Source of the DNA: Ktedonobacteraceae bacterium
Lineage (GTDB): Bacteria; Chloroflexota; Ktedonobacteria; Ktedonobacterales; Ktedonobacteraceae
Reading direction: 5' to 3'
NCBI GenBank assembly: GCA_035653615.1
Contig: DASRBN010000043.1
Location: 1 to 55,566 of the forward strand
Length of the DNA stretch: 55,566 bases
Part shown: piece by piece, positions 35,036 to 43,648 of the stretch
How the letters are laid out: the number at the start of each line of letters is the position of its first letter
Position numbering within the stretch: the stretch's first letter is position 1
The notes under the pieces: generated by a model
What the model was told of the DNA's origin: nothing
Databases searched by the model: none
The model's input: only the letters and a program-made list of their open reading frames with translations
Program-made: the position numbers and the translations under genes

Positions 35036-35938
35036 GTGGCAAAGACAGTGGCCCAGGGCTTTCAGGAATTTCGTTCAAGACTTGAAATCACTAATCTTCA
35101 AGCATCCGCAGTTTCTCAACGCCATCAGCATATACGCGAAATTCTTAAGAGAGAGTTGCCTGTGGTGGACGATGACGGCGATTTCTTAACCGGGTCGTAT
35201 GTACGCAAGACGATGATTGCTCCACTCAAAGATGCTGATATTGACATTTTCTTCGTCCTGGATCGAAGTCTCTACTATCACCATGATCAGGCTTCACTCC
35301 TTGATACAGTGAAATCCACCCTGAAGAAGGCGTTCCCCACGACAGCAGATATTAGTCGAGATGGGCAAGCTGTCACCGTCTCCTTTCGTGATTTCAAGGT
35401 AGACGTCGTTTCCGCCTTTCATCGCATGCTCCGCTTTTTCTTTCCAAGCTATCTCATTGCCAATACGATCACGAACACATGGATCACCACCAACCCAAAG
35501 GAACATATCGCCATCTGGAGCAAGGCGAATCAAGAGCACGATGACAAGCTCATCCCGCTGATCAAAATGATGAAAGCCTGGAACAAGACGAATGGTGGTT
35601 TGCTCACCTCGTTCCATCTCGAGTGTCTCTTGCTGCAGATTTTGAAAGAACAGCCCATCACAGATTTCCCTTCGGCTGTGCAGTATGCGTTTGGCAAGGC
35701 CAGACGCTATTTTCGTTACCCTTTTTTCTTCACTGTACACGATCCCTCTGTATCCAATTCTGATGTGGGGGCCTACTTAAACACTCACAAGAAAAGAGAG
35801 GCCGTTTTCGGCCGGTTGGAAATGGCATACGCGAGGGCGAAAAAAGCCCAAGAATTGGCTGCTCAGGGCAACATCCAGGAAGCTTTCACGAATTGGCGGC
35901 ATGTCTTCGGTGACTACTACTTCCCCGCCTTCGGGTAA
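35036..35938 (+). CDS. CD-NTase-like (SMODS) nucleotidyltransferase 1
   Basis: A 300-residue nucleotidyltransferase of the SMODS/CD-NTase type. The active site is GSYVRKTMI (53-61) with Asp68 and Asp70 in DADIDIF and a third Asp123 in FKVDVVSAF. The GS, DxD and third acid are complete, so synthesis of a cyclic or linear oligonucleotide second messenger is plausible. The C-terminus ends NWRHVFGDYYFPAFG, shared in form with the two following genes. The start is GTG 35036 after GAGGAG; a TTG at 35018 is less likely. It opens the three-gene run. Confidence 0.82.
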   Translation: MAKTVAQGFQEFRSRLEITNLQASAVSQRHQHIREILKRELPVVDDDGDFLTGSYVRKTMIAPLKDADIDIFFVLDRSLYYHHDQASLLDTVKSTLKKAFPTTADISRDGQAVTVSFRDFKVDVVSAFHRMLRFFFPSYLIANTITNTWITTNPKEHIAIWSKANQEHDDKLIPLIKMMKAWNKTNGGLLTSFHLECLLLQILKEQPITDFPSAVQYAFGKARRYFRYPFFFTVHDPSVSNSDVGAYLNTHKKREAVFGRLEMAYARAKKAQELAAQGNIQEAFTNWRHVFGDYYFPAFG

Positions 35939-35993
35939 ACTTCTGAGGGCATGTGGGAGCAAACAGCGCTACTGATATCTGGTGAGGGAAGGC

Positions 35994-37139
35994 ATGGGCA
36001 AAACAGTTGATGAGGGGTTTCGTGAGTTTCACGGGACACTGACGCCAACGCGCGGGGAATCTCAGGCAGCAAAAAGTCAGAGAATAGCTGTTGAGGCTTG
36101 CCTCCGAAAGAGCTTTGAGATCACCCGGTTCTTTCATACGGGTTCTTTCGGGAATGGCACTAGTATCCAGGGCTACAGCGATGTCGACTACTTTGCCTGC
36201 ATTCCCGCCAAGCATCTTCGACAGCATTCGTTCACGATGTTACAGGAAGTTCGAGAAGCACTGCTTGGCTGTTTTCAGAGTGCCGATATTGCTATTCGGC
36301 CACCGGCTGTGCGGGTGCGTTTTGCCACCGGTGCACCTGAGTCGATAGAGGTTGTCCCGGCGGATTTCATTCACAGAGATCAAGGCGGCAACTTCATCTA
36401 TGAGATTGCCGATGGTGCCGGTGGCTGGTTGCGATCCAGCCCAGATGCTCACAAGAACTATGTTGATGAAGTTGACCGGAAATTGGACGGTAAGGTCAAG
36501 CCGCTGGTGAGACTGTTGAAAGCATGGAAGTATTACCACGGCGCGCCTATTCGTTCATTCTACTTAGAACTTCATGTGACACGCTATGCTTCGCAAAAAA
36601 AGTCTATTGCCTATTCAAGTGATGTGAGAAATATCCTCAAGCTCCTTCTGGAGAACCGGCTTGCTACTCTACAAGACCCGAAAGGTATTTCTCGGCACAT
36701 CTTGCCGTGCGCATCCGAGGCCCAGAGAACCGATGTGCTCTCAAAGCTAGCCATCGCCTTCACGCGAGCGGAAAAGGCACGAGAAGCGGAAAAAGCCGGA
36801 AACATTCGCGGGGCATACGAGTGGTGGAATTTGGTGTTTGCCAGAAAGTTCCCAGGATACGATGCGCTCCCTTTGAGGTGTAGCGACCTGCTAGAGGTAG
36901 CATCAAAGCGGGTCCATGAGCAGGGCACTGGAACAGTCTTTGCCCCGAATGCAGCTTGGTCAAGGCAAAATTGGCGCCGGATACCTATAGGCGTTTCGCT
37001 CGTCCTCCGATCGTGGCTGATCCATCTAGCGGAGATTCAGCGCTTGTTCTCCTTACATATCTATGGTACAGTTGTCCGAGCATCACCTTTGGAGGGAGCA
37101 ACACAGCATGGCGTATACCGTATGGGGTGCGTTCGATAA
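35994..37139 (+). CDS. CD-NTase-like (SMODS) nucleotidyltransferase 2
   Basis: A 381-residue paralogue. Active-site residues are GSFGNGTSI (50-58), Asp63 and Asp65 in SDVDYF and Glu119 in ESIEVVPADF, where the others have Asp. The N-terminal MGKTVDEGFREF matches MAKTVAQGFQEF of its neighbour. A WWNLVFARKFPGY block marks the end of the shared domain at about 290; about 85 further residues are unlike the neighbours and overlap the next gene by 32 bases. A different frame there reads RFARPPIVADPSSGD, so a frameshift near the end is possible. It follows the first gene by 55 bases. Confidence 0.78.
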   Translation: MGKTVDEGFREFHGTLTPTRGESQAAKSQRIAVEACLRKSFEITRFFHTGSFGNGTSIQGYSDVDYFACIPAKHLRQHSFTMLQEVREALLGCFQSADIAIRPPAVRVRFATGAPESIEVVPADFIHRDQGGNFIYEIADGAGGWLRSSPDAHKNYVDEVDRKLDGKVKPLVRLLKAWKYYHGAPIRSFYLELHVTRYASQKKSIAYSSDVRNILKLLLENRLATLQDPKGISRHILPCASEAQRTDVLSKLAIAFTRAEKAREAEKAGNIRGAYEWWNLVFARKFPGYDALPLRCSDLLEVASKRVHEQGTGTVFAPNAAWSRQNWRRIPIGVSLVLRSWLIHLAEIQRLFSLHIYGTVVRASPLEGATQHGVYRMGCVR

Positions 37140-38121
37140 GTTTCGCACCGAGACCGTCGATCTCGATCCTGAAGTGACCAGGGCGGGGCGGTCGAGCCGG
37201 GACTATCTTGTTGAGCAGATCAAGAAAGTCGCCCAGGACAACGTAGCCTTTCCGCGGCTAGGCGGCGAGTACCGCCCCTATGGCTCATTTGCCCGTCGAA
37301 CGAAAATCCAGCCGTTGAACGATATCGACCTGCTCCTGGTTCTGAATAGCCGTGGCACGATGGAGGAGCGAACAGGAGAGCTGAACACCTCTCGGCTGAA
37401 AATCACTGATGCGACGTCCCCTCTGGCCTCTTTTTCGGAAATAATCACCTCTTACTTTGACAACCCCTGGTACGTGAATTCGACCAAGGTGCTGAATGCT
37501 ATCAAAGTGGGTCTCGCCGCGATTCCCAACTACAGCAAGGCCGATATTAAGCGGACAGGCGTGGCTGTCACCCTCAACCTCACGAGTCGCCCCTGGGTCT
37601 TCGATATTGTGCCAGCTCTGGCGGTTGGAGACTCGGTGAACTACTATCTCATCCCCAACGGCAAAGGACAGTGGATGCGGACAGACCCCCGCATTGATAG
37701 CACTAACGTAACGACCGCATCCACTAGGCACGCTGGAAAGTTCTTGCCCACCCTTCGGTTGCTCAAGTATTGGAACGGGCGACCGACCAAGCCGCGGCTG
37801 GGATCCTATTACTTCGAGACGCTGGCGCTCAAGGCCTTCGCCTCGGGGCCCGCGATCGCTAGCGATCCCACGGCGGTCAAGCACTTCTTTGATCAAGGGT
37901 CAACATACTTGTGGCTGCCGTGTCCAGACCCAAAGGGACTTGGCGCAGCGTTGGACGTATCAGTCGACTCCACGACGAAGGCCAAAGTCGCGGAAGCGAT
38001 GAAAGAGGCGGCAACGTGGGCCGGATACGCACTCATGTACGAAGGCCAGTCGGACATGAAGAGCGCGATCTACTGGTGGGGGCGAGTGTTTGGAAACGCA
38101 TTCCCGGCGTACGGGGGTTGA
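37108..38121 (+). CDS. CD-NTase-like (SMODS) nucleotidyltransferase 3
   Basis: A 337-residue paralogue and the most diverged of the three. Its active site is GSFARRTKI (59-67), Asp72 and Asp74 in NDIDLLL and Asp166 in FDIVPAL. The C-terminal YWWGRVFGNAFPAYGG matches the end of gene 1. The start is ATG 37108, after GGAGGG, inside the end of gene 2. The three genes have the same direction, small gaps and one promoter, so they are one operon. Its stop lies 21 bases from the stop of the convergent S-4TM gene. Confidence 0.82.
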   Translation: MAYTVWGAFDKFRTETVDLDPEVTRAGRSSRDYLVEQIKKVAQDNVAFPRLGGEYRPYGSFARRTKIQPLNDIDLLLVLNSRGTMEERTGELNTSRLKITDATSPLASFSEIITSYFDNPWYVNSTKVLNAIKVGLAAIPNYSKADIKRTGVAVTLNLTSRPWVFDIVPALAVGDSVNYYLIPNGKGQWMRTDPRIDSTNVTTASTRHAGKFLPTLRLLKYWNGRPTKPRLGSYYFETLALKAFASGPAIASDPTAVKHFFDQGSTYLWLPCPDPKGLGAALDVSVDSTTKAKVAEAMKEAATWAGYALMYEGQSDMKSAIYWWGRVFGNAFPAYGG

Positions 38122-38142
38122 CGATCAAGGGATCGACTGCCA

Positions 38143-39009
38143 TCAGAGGCGCTTTTTTAATGCCTGCACACCCTCACGCGCATCCAGGTCAAACTTGCTG
38201 CGCCATAACTCGTACCACCAGTCGGGAATGAGTGGCCTCGTGCTTCGCATCAGGTAAATCGAGTCCTGGATGCGGCGACACTCCTCGATTAAGCGTTGTG
38301 GGCGCTTCTTGTCTTTGAGGAGGGCCTCTACGTGCGCTAAGAGCTCTGCTTTCTCTCTCGCAGATTCGGTATGGCGTCTAAAGGTGTCGATCGCCTCCAG
38401 CAGTGCAGGCAGGGCGGGAACAAGGAGTGCGACGAGGTACGCCATCAGGCTTTCTTGCTTGAGGATGCCGATCAAGACCCCAACGAGAAGGTAGCCTACG
38501 GTGATGCCGAGGAGGGTGTACGCGTAAGTGCTCTGCAAGCGTACTCCCCACATCAGGTTCGTCCGTTGGCAGAGCAGCGCATCCTTTGGATAGAGTACCC
38601 CACCTGGGTCGGGGTACCAATCTCGAATCCTATCGCTCCCGCCTTTGTACTCGTTCGCGGCGCTATTAATAAGCTCGGGGGCCACTTCCTGACCAACCAG
38701 GGTCTCGTTCCACGGAAGCTGGAAGAGATGGACGTCCAACTGCTCTTGAACGGTAGCTGCCTGTTTCACTCTGCCCGCCTCTATGCCAATGAGCAGAAGA
38801 GCAGAGACAAGTGTGAGCACCGCCCCGACCAGTTCGAGCCCGTCCCTCCAGGCTGGCATGGCTAAGACAACAAACGGCGCAGCCAACTCCAGCAGCAGGA
38901 CGGCCGCGATGCGCACAAAGTGTAACCGCTTTGCCAGGCTGTATAGACGCTTTTGAGCTGCGAGTAGTCGCAAGCTCTCAGGTGTGTTTTGTTCCTGTGC
39001 GATATCCAT
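38143..39009 (-). CDS. S-4TM family putative pore-forming effector
   Basis: A 288-residue membrane protein of the SMODS-associated S-4TM type. Helices lie at about 32-52, 58-78, 160-182 and 188-210 in two pairs. Family blocks are the opening NTPESLRLLAAQKRLYS, HLFQLPWNE after helix 2, DWYPDPGG, and CQRTNLMWGVRLQ before helix 3. Family knowledge holds that such proteins open membrane pores when triggered by the CD-NTase product. It is on the opposite strand to the three nucleotidyltransferases and converges on them. The start is ATG 39009; a GTG at 39087 is possible. It is the predicted killer of the system. Confidence 0.82.
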   Translation of the reverse strand: MDIAQEQNTPESLRLLAAQKRLYSLAKRLHFVRIAAVLLLELAAPFVVLAMPAWRDGLELVGAVLTLVSALLLIGIEAGRVKQAATVQEQLDVHLFQLPWNETLVGQEVAPELINSAANEYKGGSDRIRDWYPDPGGVLYPKDALLCQRTNLMWGVRLQSTYAYTLLGITVGYLLVGVLIGILKQESLMAYLVALLVPALPALLEAIDTFRRHTESAREKAELLAHVEALLKDKKRPQRLIEECRRIQDSIYLMRSTRPLIPDWWYELWRSKFDLDAREGVQALKKRL

Positions 39010-39324
39010 GTATGCCCACTTCTTTATAGAGAAAGTAATGCCCTCGTTGATGGTGGTATCTCTATAACTTCGGTCTGACGCACTCACGGGAATACAGTTA
39101 GGACAAAAACGAAGAGCATATTCTGCTGATTCTCTCTGCCCTTATGCCTCCTATCCTCATTAGCTATTGGAACTCTCTTCAAGATGGGCAGCACAAGTCT
39201 AGGAGTACCTAAGATCTGCAAGTCGCTGCTCTGCCGCGTTCAGTGTGTCAACACCGACCCCCTCTTTATCAGCGCTTTTGACAACCCCCGTTGCTCCGGA
39301 GATAGAAGTAGTCAGATCCAACGT
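39010..39324. other. Gene-free stretch upstream of the S-4TM gene
   Basis: No gene is seen. It must contain the S-4TM promoter on the minus strand; no clear minus-35/minus-10 pair was picked out. The stretch from about 39180 also leads into the end of the recombinase remnant. Confidence 0.35.
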
Positions 39325-39894
39325 TCAGAGATGGAAATACCTGTGCATCACATTGTCCGCTCGGTGACCCAATTGCCGTCTTAAAGCCCAGAATGGAACA
39401 TCATCTTTGATCATTTGTGCAGCAAGTGTATAGGGAAATTGGTGCGATTGAAATCGCCATACTTTGCCTGAAGCATCACAAATATTCTTATCGACCGCAA
39501 GTCGATTGAGCTGAGTCATGAAGGTTTTCGGTGAGATCCCCTGCCCCTTAGCGTTGAGAAAAAGCAAGTTCGTTTCTCCATGATGGTCCTGCTCCAATGC
39601 TAGTTGTTGATCCAGAATCGTGGCCAGTGCAATTGGTGAAAGAGGGATGGTATATTCTATCGGCGTCTTCGACTTGTCGAAACCGAGGAACCAAACTTCT
39701 TGGGGATGTCGAACAAGGCAGTCAAATGGCAGAGAGCATAACTTGCTCAGGCTTATCCCACTCGTTAGAAGCAGGATGACCATCCTTCTGATATGAACCG
39801 GGAGCGAATCTAGATGTGTTATCAATTGCATTAAAACCTCTGGAGGCATAAATTGAGGCAATTCTCTCCGAGAGATTTCCCAATGGATTTTCAT
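39325..39894 (-). pseudogene. Decayed tyrosine recombinase, catalytic-domain remnant
   Basis: A 189-residue fragment resembling Tn554-type integrases. The end LGHRADNVMHRYFHL matches the LGH and active-site Tyr region. Two catalytic arginines are missing: the usual TGxRxSEL reads TSGISLSKL, and the HxxR box SHQFRHT reads SHQFPYT. The N-terminal DNA-binding half is absent. Both defects together argue for an inactive relic. It lies beside the MITE-like element, so this point has seen transposition or integration. Confidence 0.65.
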
Positions 39895-40182
39895 AGTACT
39901 TCTCCCTTCCGAAATGACTTATGATCCAGGTTTCCTTCAGTATACAGTTTACGAAGAGAATTAAGCATAATAATAGCCATATTTCTCTAAGGCATGGTTC
40001 ATTTTAAGCGTAACACAATGTGACAATTGAACGATTTAACAGCCTCGAAAAAAATGCTTCAAGCCTTGTTAGAGGCCATTTCACGATTATTTCGTCAAAT
40101 GAATAATTGTCACGTTCGTTTGAACCATGCCTAATGAAAACTAGCACCTTCCATTATGCCTGCTTCATGAGGCAGCAGATGC
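39895..40182. other. Gene-free stretch containing a MITE-like element
   Basis: No gene is seen. The inverted-repeat element at 39988-40134 takes up half of it. Confidence 0.5.
39988..40134. mobile_element. MITE-like 147-bp element with inverted ends
   Basis: The left end TAAGGCATGGTTCA (39988-40001) is mirrored at the right end TGAACCATGCCTAA (40121-40134), with 13 of 14 positions matching. Inside each end lies GTGACAATT, also inverted, at about 40020 and 40104. It has no coding capacity and would fold into a long imperfect hairpin. That fits a miniature transposable element. Matching target duplications are not clear. Confidence 0.6.
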
Positions 40183-42426
40183 CTAGAGACTTTTCAGGTG
40201 ATCGGACAAGGCGGTGTACCGCTGACGATGAGTCACTCTCTTGAGGGCCAGCCCGATAGCCCTCGTTGGCCCCACGATGACCGCCAGTTGTTTAGCGCGC
40301 GTTAGACCGGTGTAGAGCAGATTTCGGCTCAGCAGCAGATAGTGCTGCATGAAGATCGGAAAAATCACCACTGGGTACTCGCTGCCCTGCGATTTATGCA
40401 CCGTCACAGCCCATGCCAGGGCAAGCTCGGAGAGGTCTGCGTAATCGTAGGTCACCGCCCGCTCTGTAAACTGAACTACGATTTCCTGTTCCTCCAGGTC
40501 AATCGAGGTAATCGTGCCGATATCCCCATTGAAGACCTCCCGCTGATAGTCGTTGACCTGCTGAATCACTCGGTCACCAACCCGCAAGGCGCTGCCTCCG
40601 CGTGCTAGTTCCACTTTTCCTGGCTTCGACGGATTAAGAATCTGCTGGAGCATCGCATTCATCTGTCTCGTTCCCACCTCTCCACGTGTTGCTGGACAGA
40701 GCACCTGCACCTGTCGCACGGGATCGATGCCATGCTGAGGAAAGAAATCGCTTATGAGATGACGAACGCCCTCCGCTCCCAGGACCGGCTCGGCTGCCTC
40801 CAGCCACAGGCAGTCCGACTCAGCGAACTTTGTGGTCGGTGTCAAGCGGGGGAACTGGCCAGCATTGATGCGGTGAGCGTTGGTCACGATGTGGCTGGAT
40901 GCTGCTTGGCGAAACACCTCGGTCAGCCGCACGACAGGAACCTGCTGTGCGTCGATCAGATCACGCAAGACCATGCCAGGCCCCACGCTGGGAAGCTGAT
41001 CAACATCCCCAACCAGGAGGACCTGCGCATCGGGAGGAATCGCCTTCAAGAGCGAATGAGCCAGGAACAGGTCTAGCATCGAGGTTTCATCCACGACGAT
41101 GGCCTGCGCTTCAAGTGGTTGCTCCTCGTTGTAGCGGAAGCCCATCGTCTTAGGGTCAAAGGCAAGGAGGCGATGGATGGTCTTCGCTTCCTGTTTGGTC
41201 ACCTCCGCTAGCCGTTGCGCGGCGCGTCCAGTCGGCGCGGCCAACAGAATCGATTTGCCCATCGCTCTCCACAGATCCACGATGGTTCTGGTCGTAAACG
41301 TCTTGCCACATCCAGGCCCTCCGGTGAGCACTAGCAGGCGTGAGGTCGCCGCCAGTTCCACCGCGTGGCGCTGTTCTTGCGACAACGTAATAGCTCGTTT
41401 CTCGGTATACATCTCGATCCAGCGCTGCACGCGTGGGAGGAGATTGACTCCGACTGGCGCTCTGGCAAAGATGGAGAGCCGCGCGGCAAGGGCCTGTTCG
41501 GTGTAGTAAAACGCCGGCGTATAACAAATGCGCTGGTCCGCGAGGTCGGCATAGCCTGGCTGCGTAATGAGTTGCTTCTCCCCGGCCATCTGGACAATTA
41601 ACTCACTGATGCGCGCCGGGTCCACCTGGGAATCCGGCAGCACCAGCTGCTTGACCACCCGCTCCACCAGTTCGCGCTCCGGCAGAAAACAGTGCCCATC
41701 TTCGGCAGCCTGCTGAAGTACGTACAGAATACCTGCCTGGTAGCGAAAGGCAGAATCAGGCGCAATCCCGACATTGCGTGCAATGGTGTCAGCCGTCACA
41801 AAGCCGATGCCGAAGATGTCGGCGGCCAGCTGATAGGGGTTGTGTATGACGACATCAACCGCCTGGTCGCCATACTGCTTGTAGATCTTCACGGCGTAGG
41901 TGGTCGAGACGCCGTGCCCACGCAGAAAGATCATGACCTCCTTGATCGCCTTCTGCGCTGCCCAGGCACGCTCAATCATGGCCACGCGCTTCCGGGCAAT
42001 GCCCGGCACCTCGCTAAGACGGAAGCACGACTGCTCAATGATGTCGAGCGTTTCCAGGCCGAAGTGTTCCACGATACGCTTGGCCGTTACGGGCCCGATG
42101 CCTTTGATGAGGCCGCTGCCCAGGTATTTCTCCAAGCCGGTGAGCGTGGCGGACTGCATCTCCTGTGCATGCACCACCTGAAATTGTCGCCCGTATTTTG
42201 GATGATCTCGCCAAAAACCGGTGAGACGGAGCGTCTGGCCCGCGTGAATATCCGGAAAGCGCCCCAGGATGGTGATGAGGTCACGTTCCCCTGATGCCTT
42301 GAGCCGAGCCACGGTATAGCCGGTGTCCTCAGCGTGATAGGTTACCCGCTCTACGATGCCTTGTAGCTGCTCCGTTAGATGCTGTGGCCTTGACAGCTCA
42401 ATTGGTTCATCTGGTGACGTCGACAT
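40183..42426 (-). CDS. recD2: RecD2-type DNA helicase
   Basis: A 747-residue 5-prime to 3-prime helicase of the RecD2 type. The N-terminal region (1-330) has the helix-hairpin-helix blocks SGLIKGIGPVTAKRIVEHFG and EVPGIARKRV. The helicase core has GGPGCGKT (369-376), IVVDETSML (near 440) and VTVHKSQGSEY (near 683). The length matches RecD2, which acts without RecBC in repair. No RecB or RecC gene lies near. It may be housekeeping or part of the island; its G+C is core-like. The start is ATG 42426. Confidence 0.92.
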   Translation of the reverse strand: MSTSPDEPIELSRPQHLTEQLQGIVERVTYHAEDTGYTVARLKASGERDLITILGRFPDIHAGQTLRLTGFWRDHPKYGRQFQVVHAQEMQSATLTGLEKYLGSGLIKGIGPVTAKRIVEHFGLETLDIIEQSCFRLSEVPGIARKRVAMIERAWAAQKAIKEVMIFLRGHGVSTTYAVKIYKQYGDQAVDVVIHNPYQLAADIFGIGFVTADTIARNVGIAPDSAFRYQAGILYVLQQAAEDGHCFLPERELVERVVKQLVLPDSQVDPARISELIVQMAGEKQLITQPGYADLADQRICYTPAFYYTEQALAARLSIFARAPVGVNLLPRVQRWIEMYTEKRAITLSQEQRHAVELAATSRLLVLTGGPGCGKTFTTRTIVDLWRAMGKSILLAAPTGRAAQRLAEVTKQEAKTIHRLLAFDPKTMGFRYNEEQPLEAQAIVVDETSMLDLFLAHSLLKAIPPDAQVLLVGDVDQLPSVGPGMVLRDLIDAQQVPVVRLTEVFRQAASSHIVTNAHRINAGQFPRLTPTTKFAESDCLWLEAAEPVLGAEGVRHLISDFFPQHGIDPVRQVQVLCPATRGEVGTRQMNAMLQQILNPSKPGKVELARGGSALRVGDRVIQQVNDYQREVFNGDIGTITSIDLEEQEIVVQFTERAVTYDYADLSELALAWAVTVHKSQGSEYPVVIFPIFMQHYLLLSRNLLYTGLTRAKQLAVIVGPTRAIGLALKRVTHRQRYTALSDHLKSL

Positions 42427-42618
42427 CGTTGCGTTAGTCCTCTCACTGCTGTTAAAGATAGTATATCAAGAGCGATACGTGCTGCCAAGATCGACGCAAC
42501 GACTCTCTTCAGAGGCACAGCGAACATGAAACGAATTTGCAAAAAGCTCTCTTGAGTCCCTTTCACAAGATCAGTCTCTAATGCGGAGAAGGTATAAAAC
42601 TCATCCTGCTTGCTTCAT

Positions 42619-43584
42619 TTACTTGCTGCTCTGCTTAAAGTCTTCATAGGCCTGCACAAGAAAAACAATGTTTGCTGCGGCCACGTGCAGAGCATACTCA
42701 GCAATATATTTCGGAAGAGCCACAGGTTCTGCTCCTTGACCATGACCGCTCGTCCTATTTCTGACTGGGAGGAGACCGCTTTCGAGCAAACCGCGAAGTT
42801 GGGTAAACTGGCTTTGTAACATGGCAGGAATTAGCTGGTGGTCAAACAGAATCTGGAGAAGATTTCTCGCCGTGTCCCTCTCTCTTTCATAGTGCCACCC
42901 TCGATCATCGAGAATACTTTTCATCGTACTCTCGAACGCCTTCAGTGCATCAGCCACCGCCTCCTTATACCGCTGTTCCCGATAATGCCGATGAGCACTT
43001 AGAAACTCATCTTGAGCCCCTCGAAACTGCGGACCTGTGAGCAACGTCAGAGCCGGTAGCACAACTTCCTCGTGAAGATACTGATCCGTCTGCTTGATAA
43101 GTTCCCCGTTTTGAAACTGATAGCCGATGTGATGCTCTTGAAATCGCTGATTCAGCTCTACAATCGCTTCATCAACCAGACGAACTTGATAGCCTCTACC
43201 AGGCACGTGTACGATATACTCTGAATCTTGGCGCAGGTCCCGATCGATGAACTGGAAAGCGCAATCAATAAAATCGAGGGTCTGCTCAGTAGGTGCAGCT
43301 TGTATATACCGGAGACACTGTTCATAAGGATTTGCATCGGGGTCATTCTCAAGATGAAAAATGCCCATCTCGCGTGTGTAGCGCGAGAAGAGTGTTTCCC
43401 ATCGTCCATTGGCAGAAGGCAATGAAAGAGAAGAGTAACGACCATCCCGGTATACTCCAAGCGTATCAACGAGGATATGAATAACCTGCCTGCGAAATGT
43501 GTCAGGTAAGACATCATACTGATAGACATCTAGATTCTCTTCTGGTCGCCGCCGTCGCATAGACCACAACCTGAATCTGGGCAA
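42619..43584 (-). CDS. STM4504/CBY_0614-like protein with Abi-C tail
   Basis: A 321-residue protein. The opening RRPEENLDVYQYDVLPDTFRRQ block matches STM4504/CBY_0614-like proteins. The C-terminal part (about 195-315) resembles the Abi_C domain: ALKAFESTMKSILDDRGW, then PVRNRTSGHGQG (273-284) with the HG motif. Such proteins occur in abortive-infection systems including AbiJ-like sets, but the mechanism is unknown. It is part of a minus-strand run of defence-type genes, between RecD2 and an HTH protein. Confidence 0.72.
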   Translation of the reverse strand: MPRFRLWSMRRRRPEENLDVYQYDVLPDTFRRQVIHILVDTLGVYRDGRYSSLSLPSANGRWETLFSRYTREMGIFHLENDPDANPYEQCLRYIQAAPTEQTLDFIDCAFQFIDRDLRQDSEYIVHVPGRGYQVRLVDEAIVELNQRFQEHHIGYQFQNGELIKQTDQYLHEEVVLPALTLLTGPQFRGAQDEFLSAHRHYREQRYKEAVADALKAFESTMKSILDDRGWHYERERDTARNLLQILFDHQLIPAMLQSQFTQLRGLLESGLLPVRNRTSGHGQGAEPVALPKYIAEYALHVAAANIVFLVQAYEDFKQSSK

Positions 43585-43648
43585 TCGCTTTCTCCGATCA
43601 CATATTGTTCATTCGACTAAGCGCTGATAATGTGAATGAACCATCATA

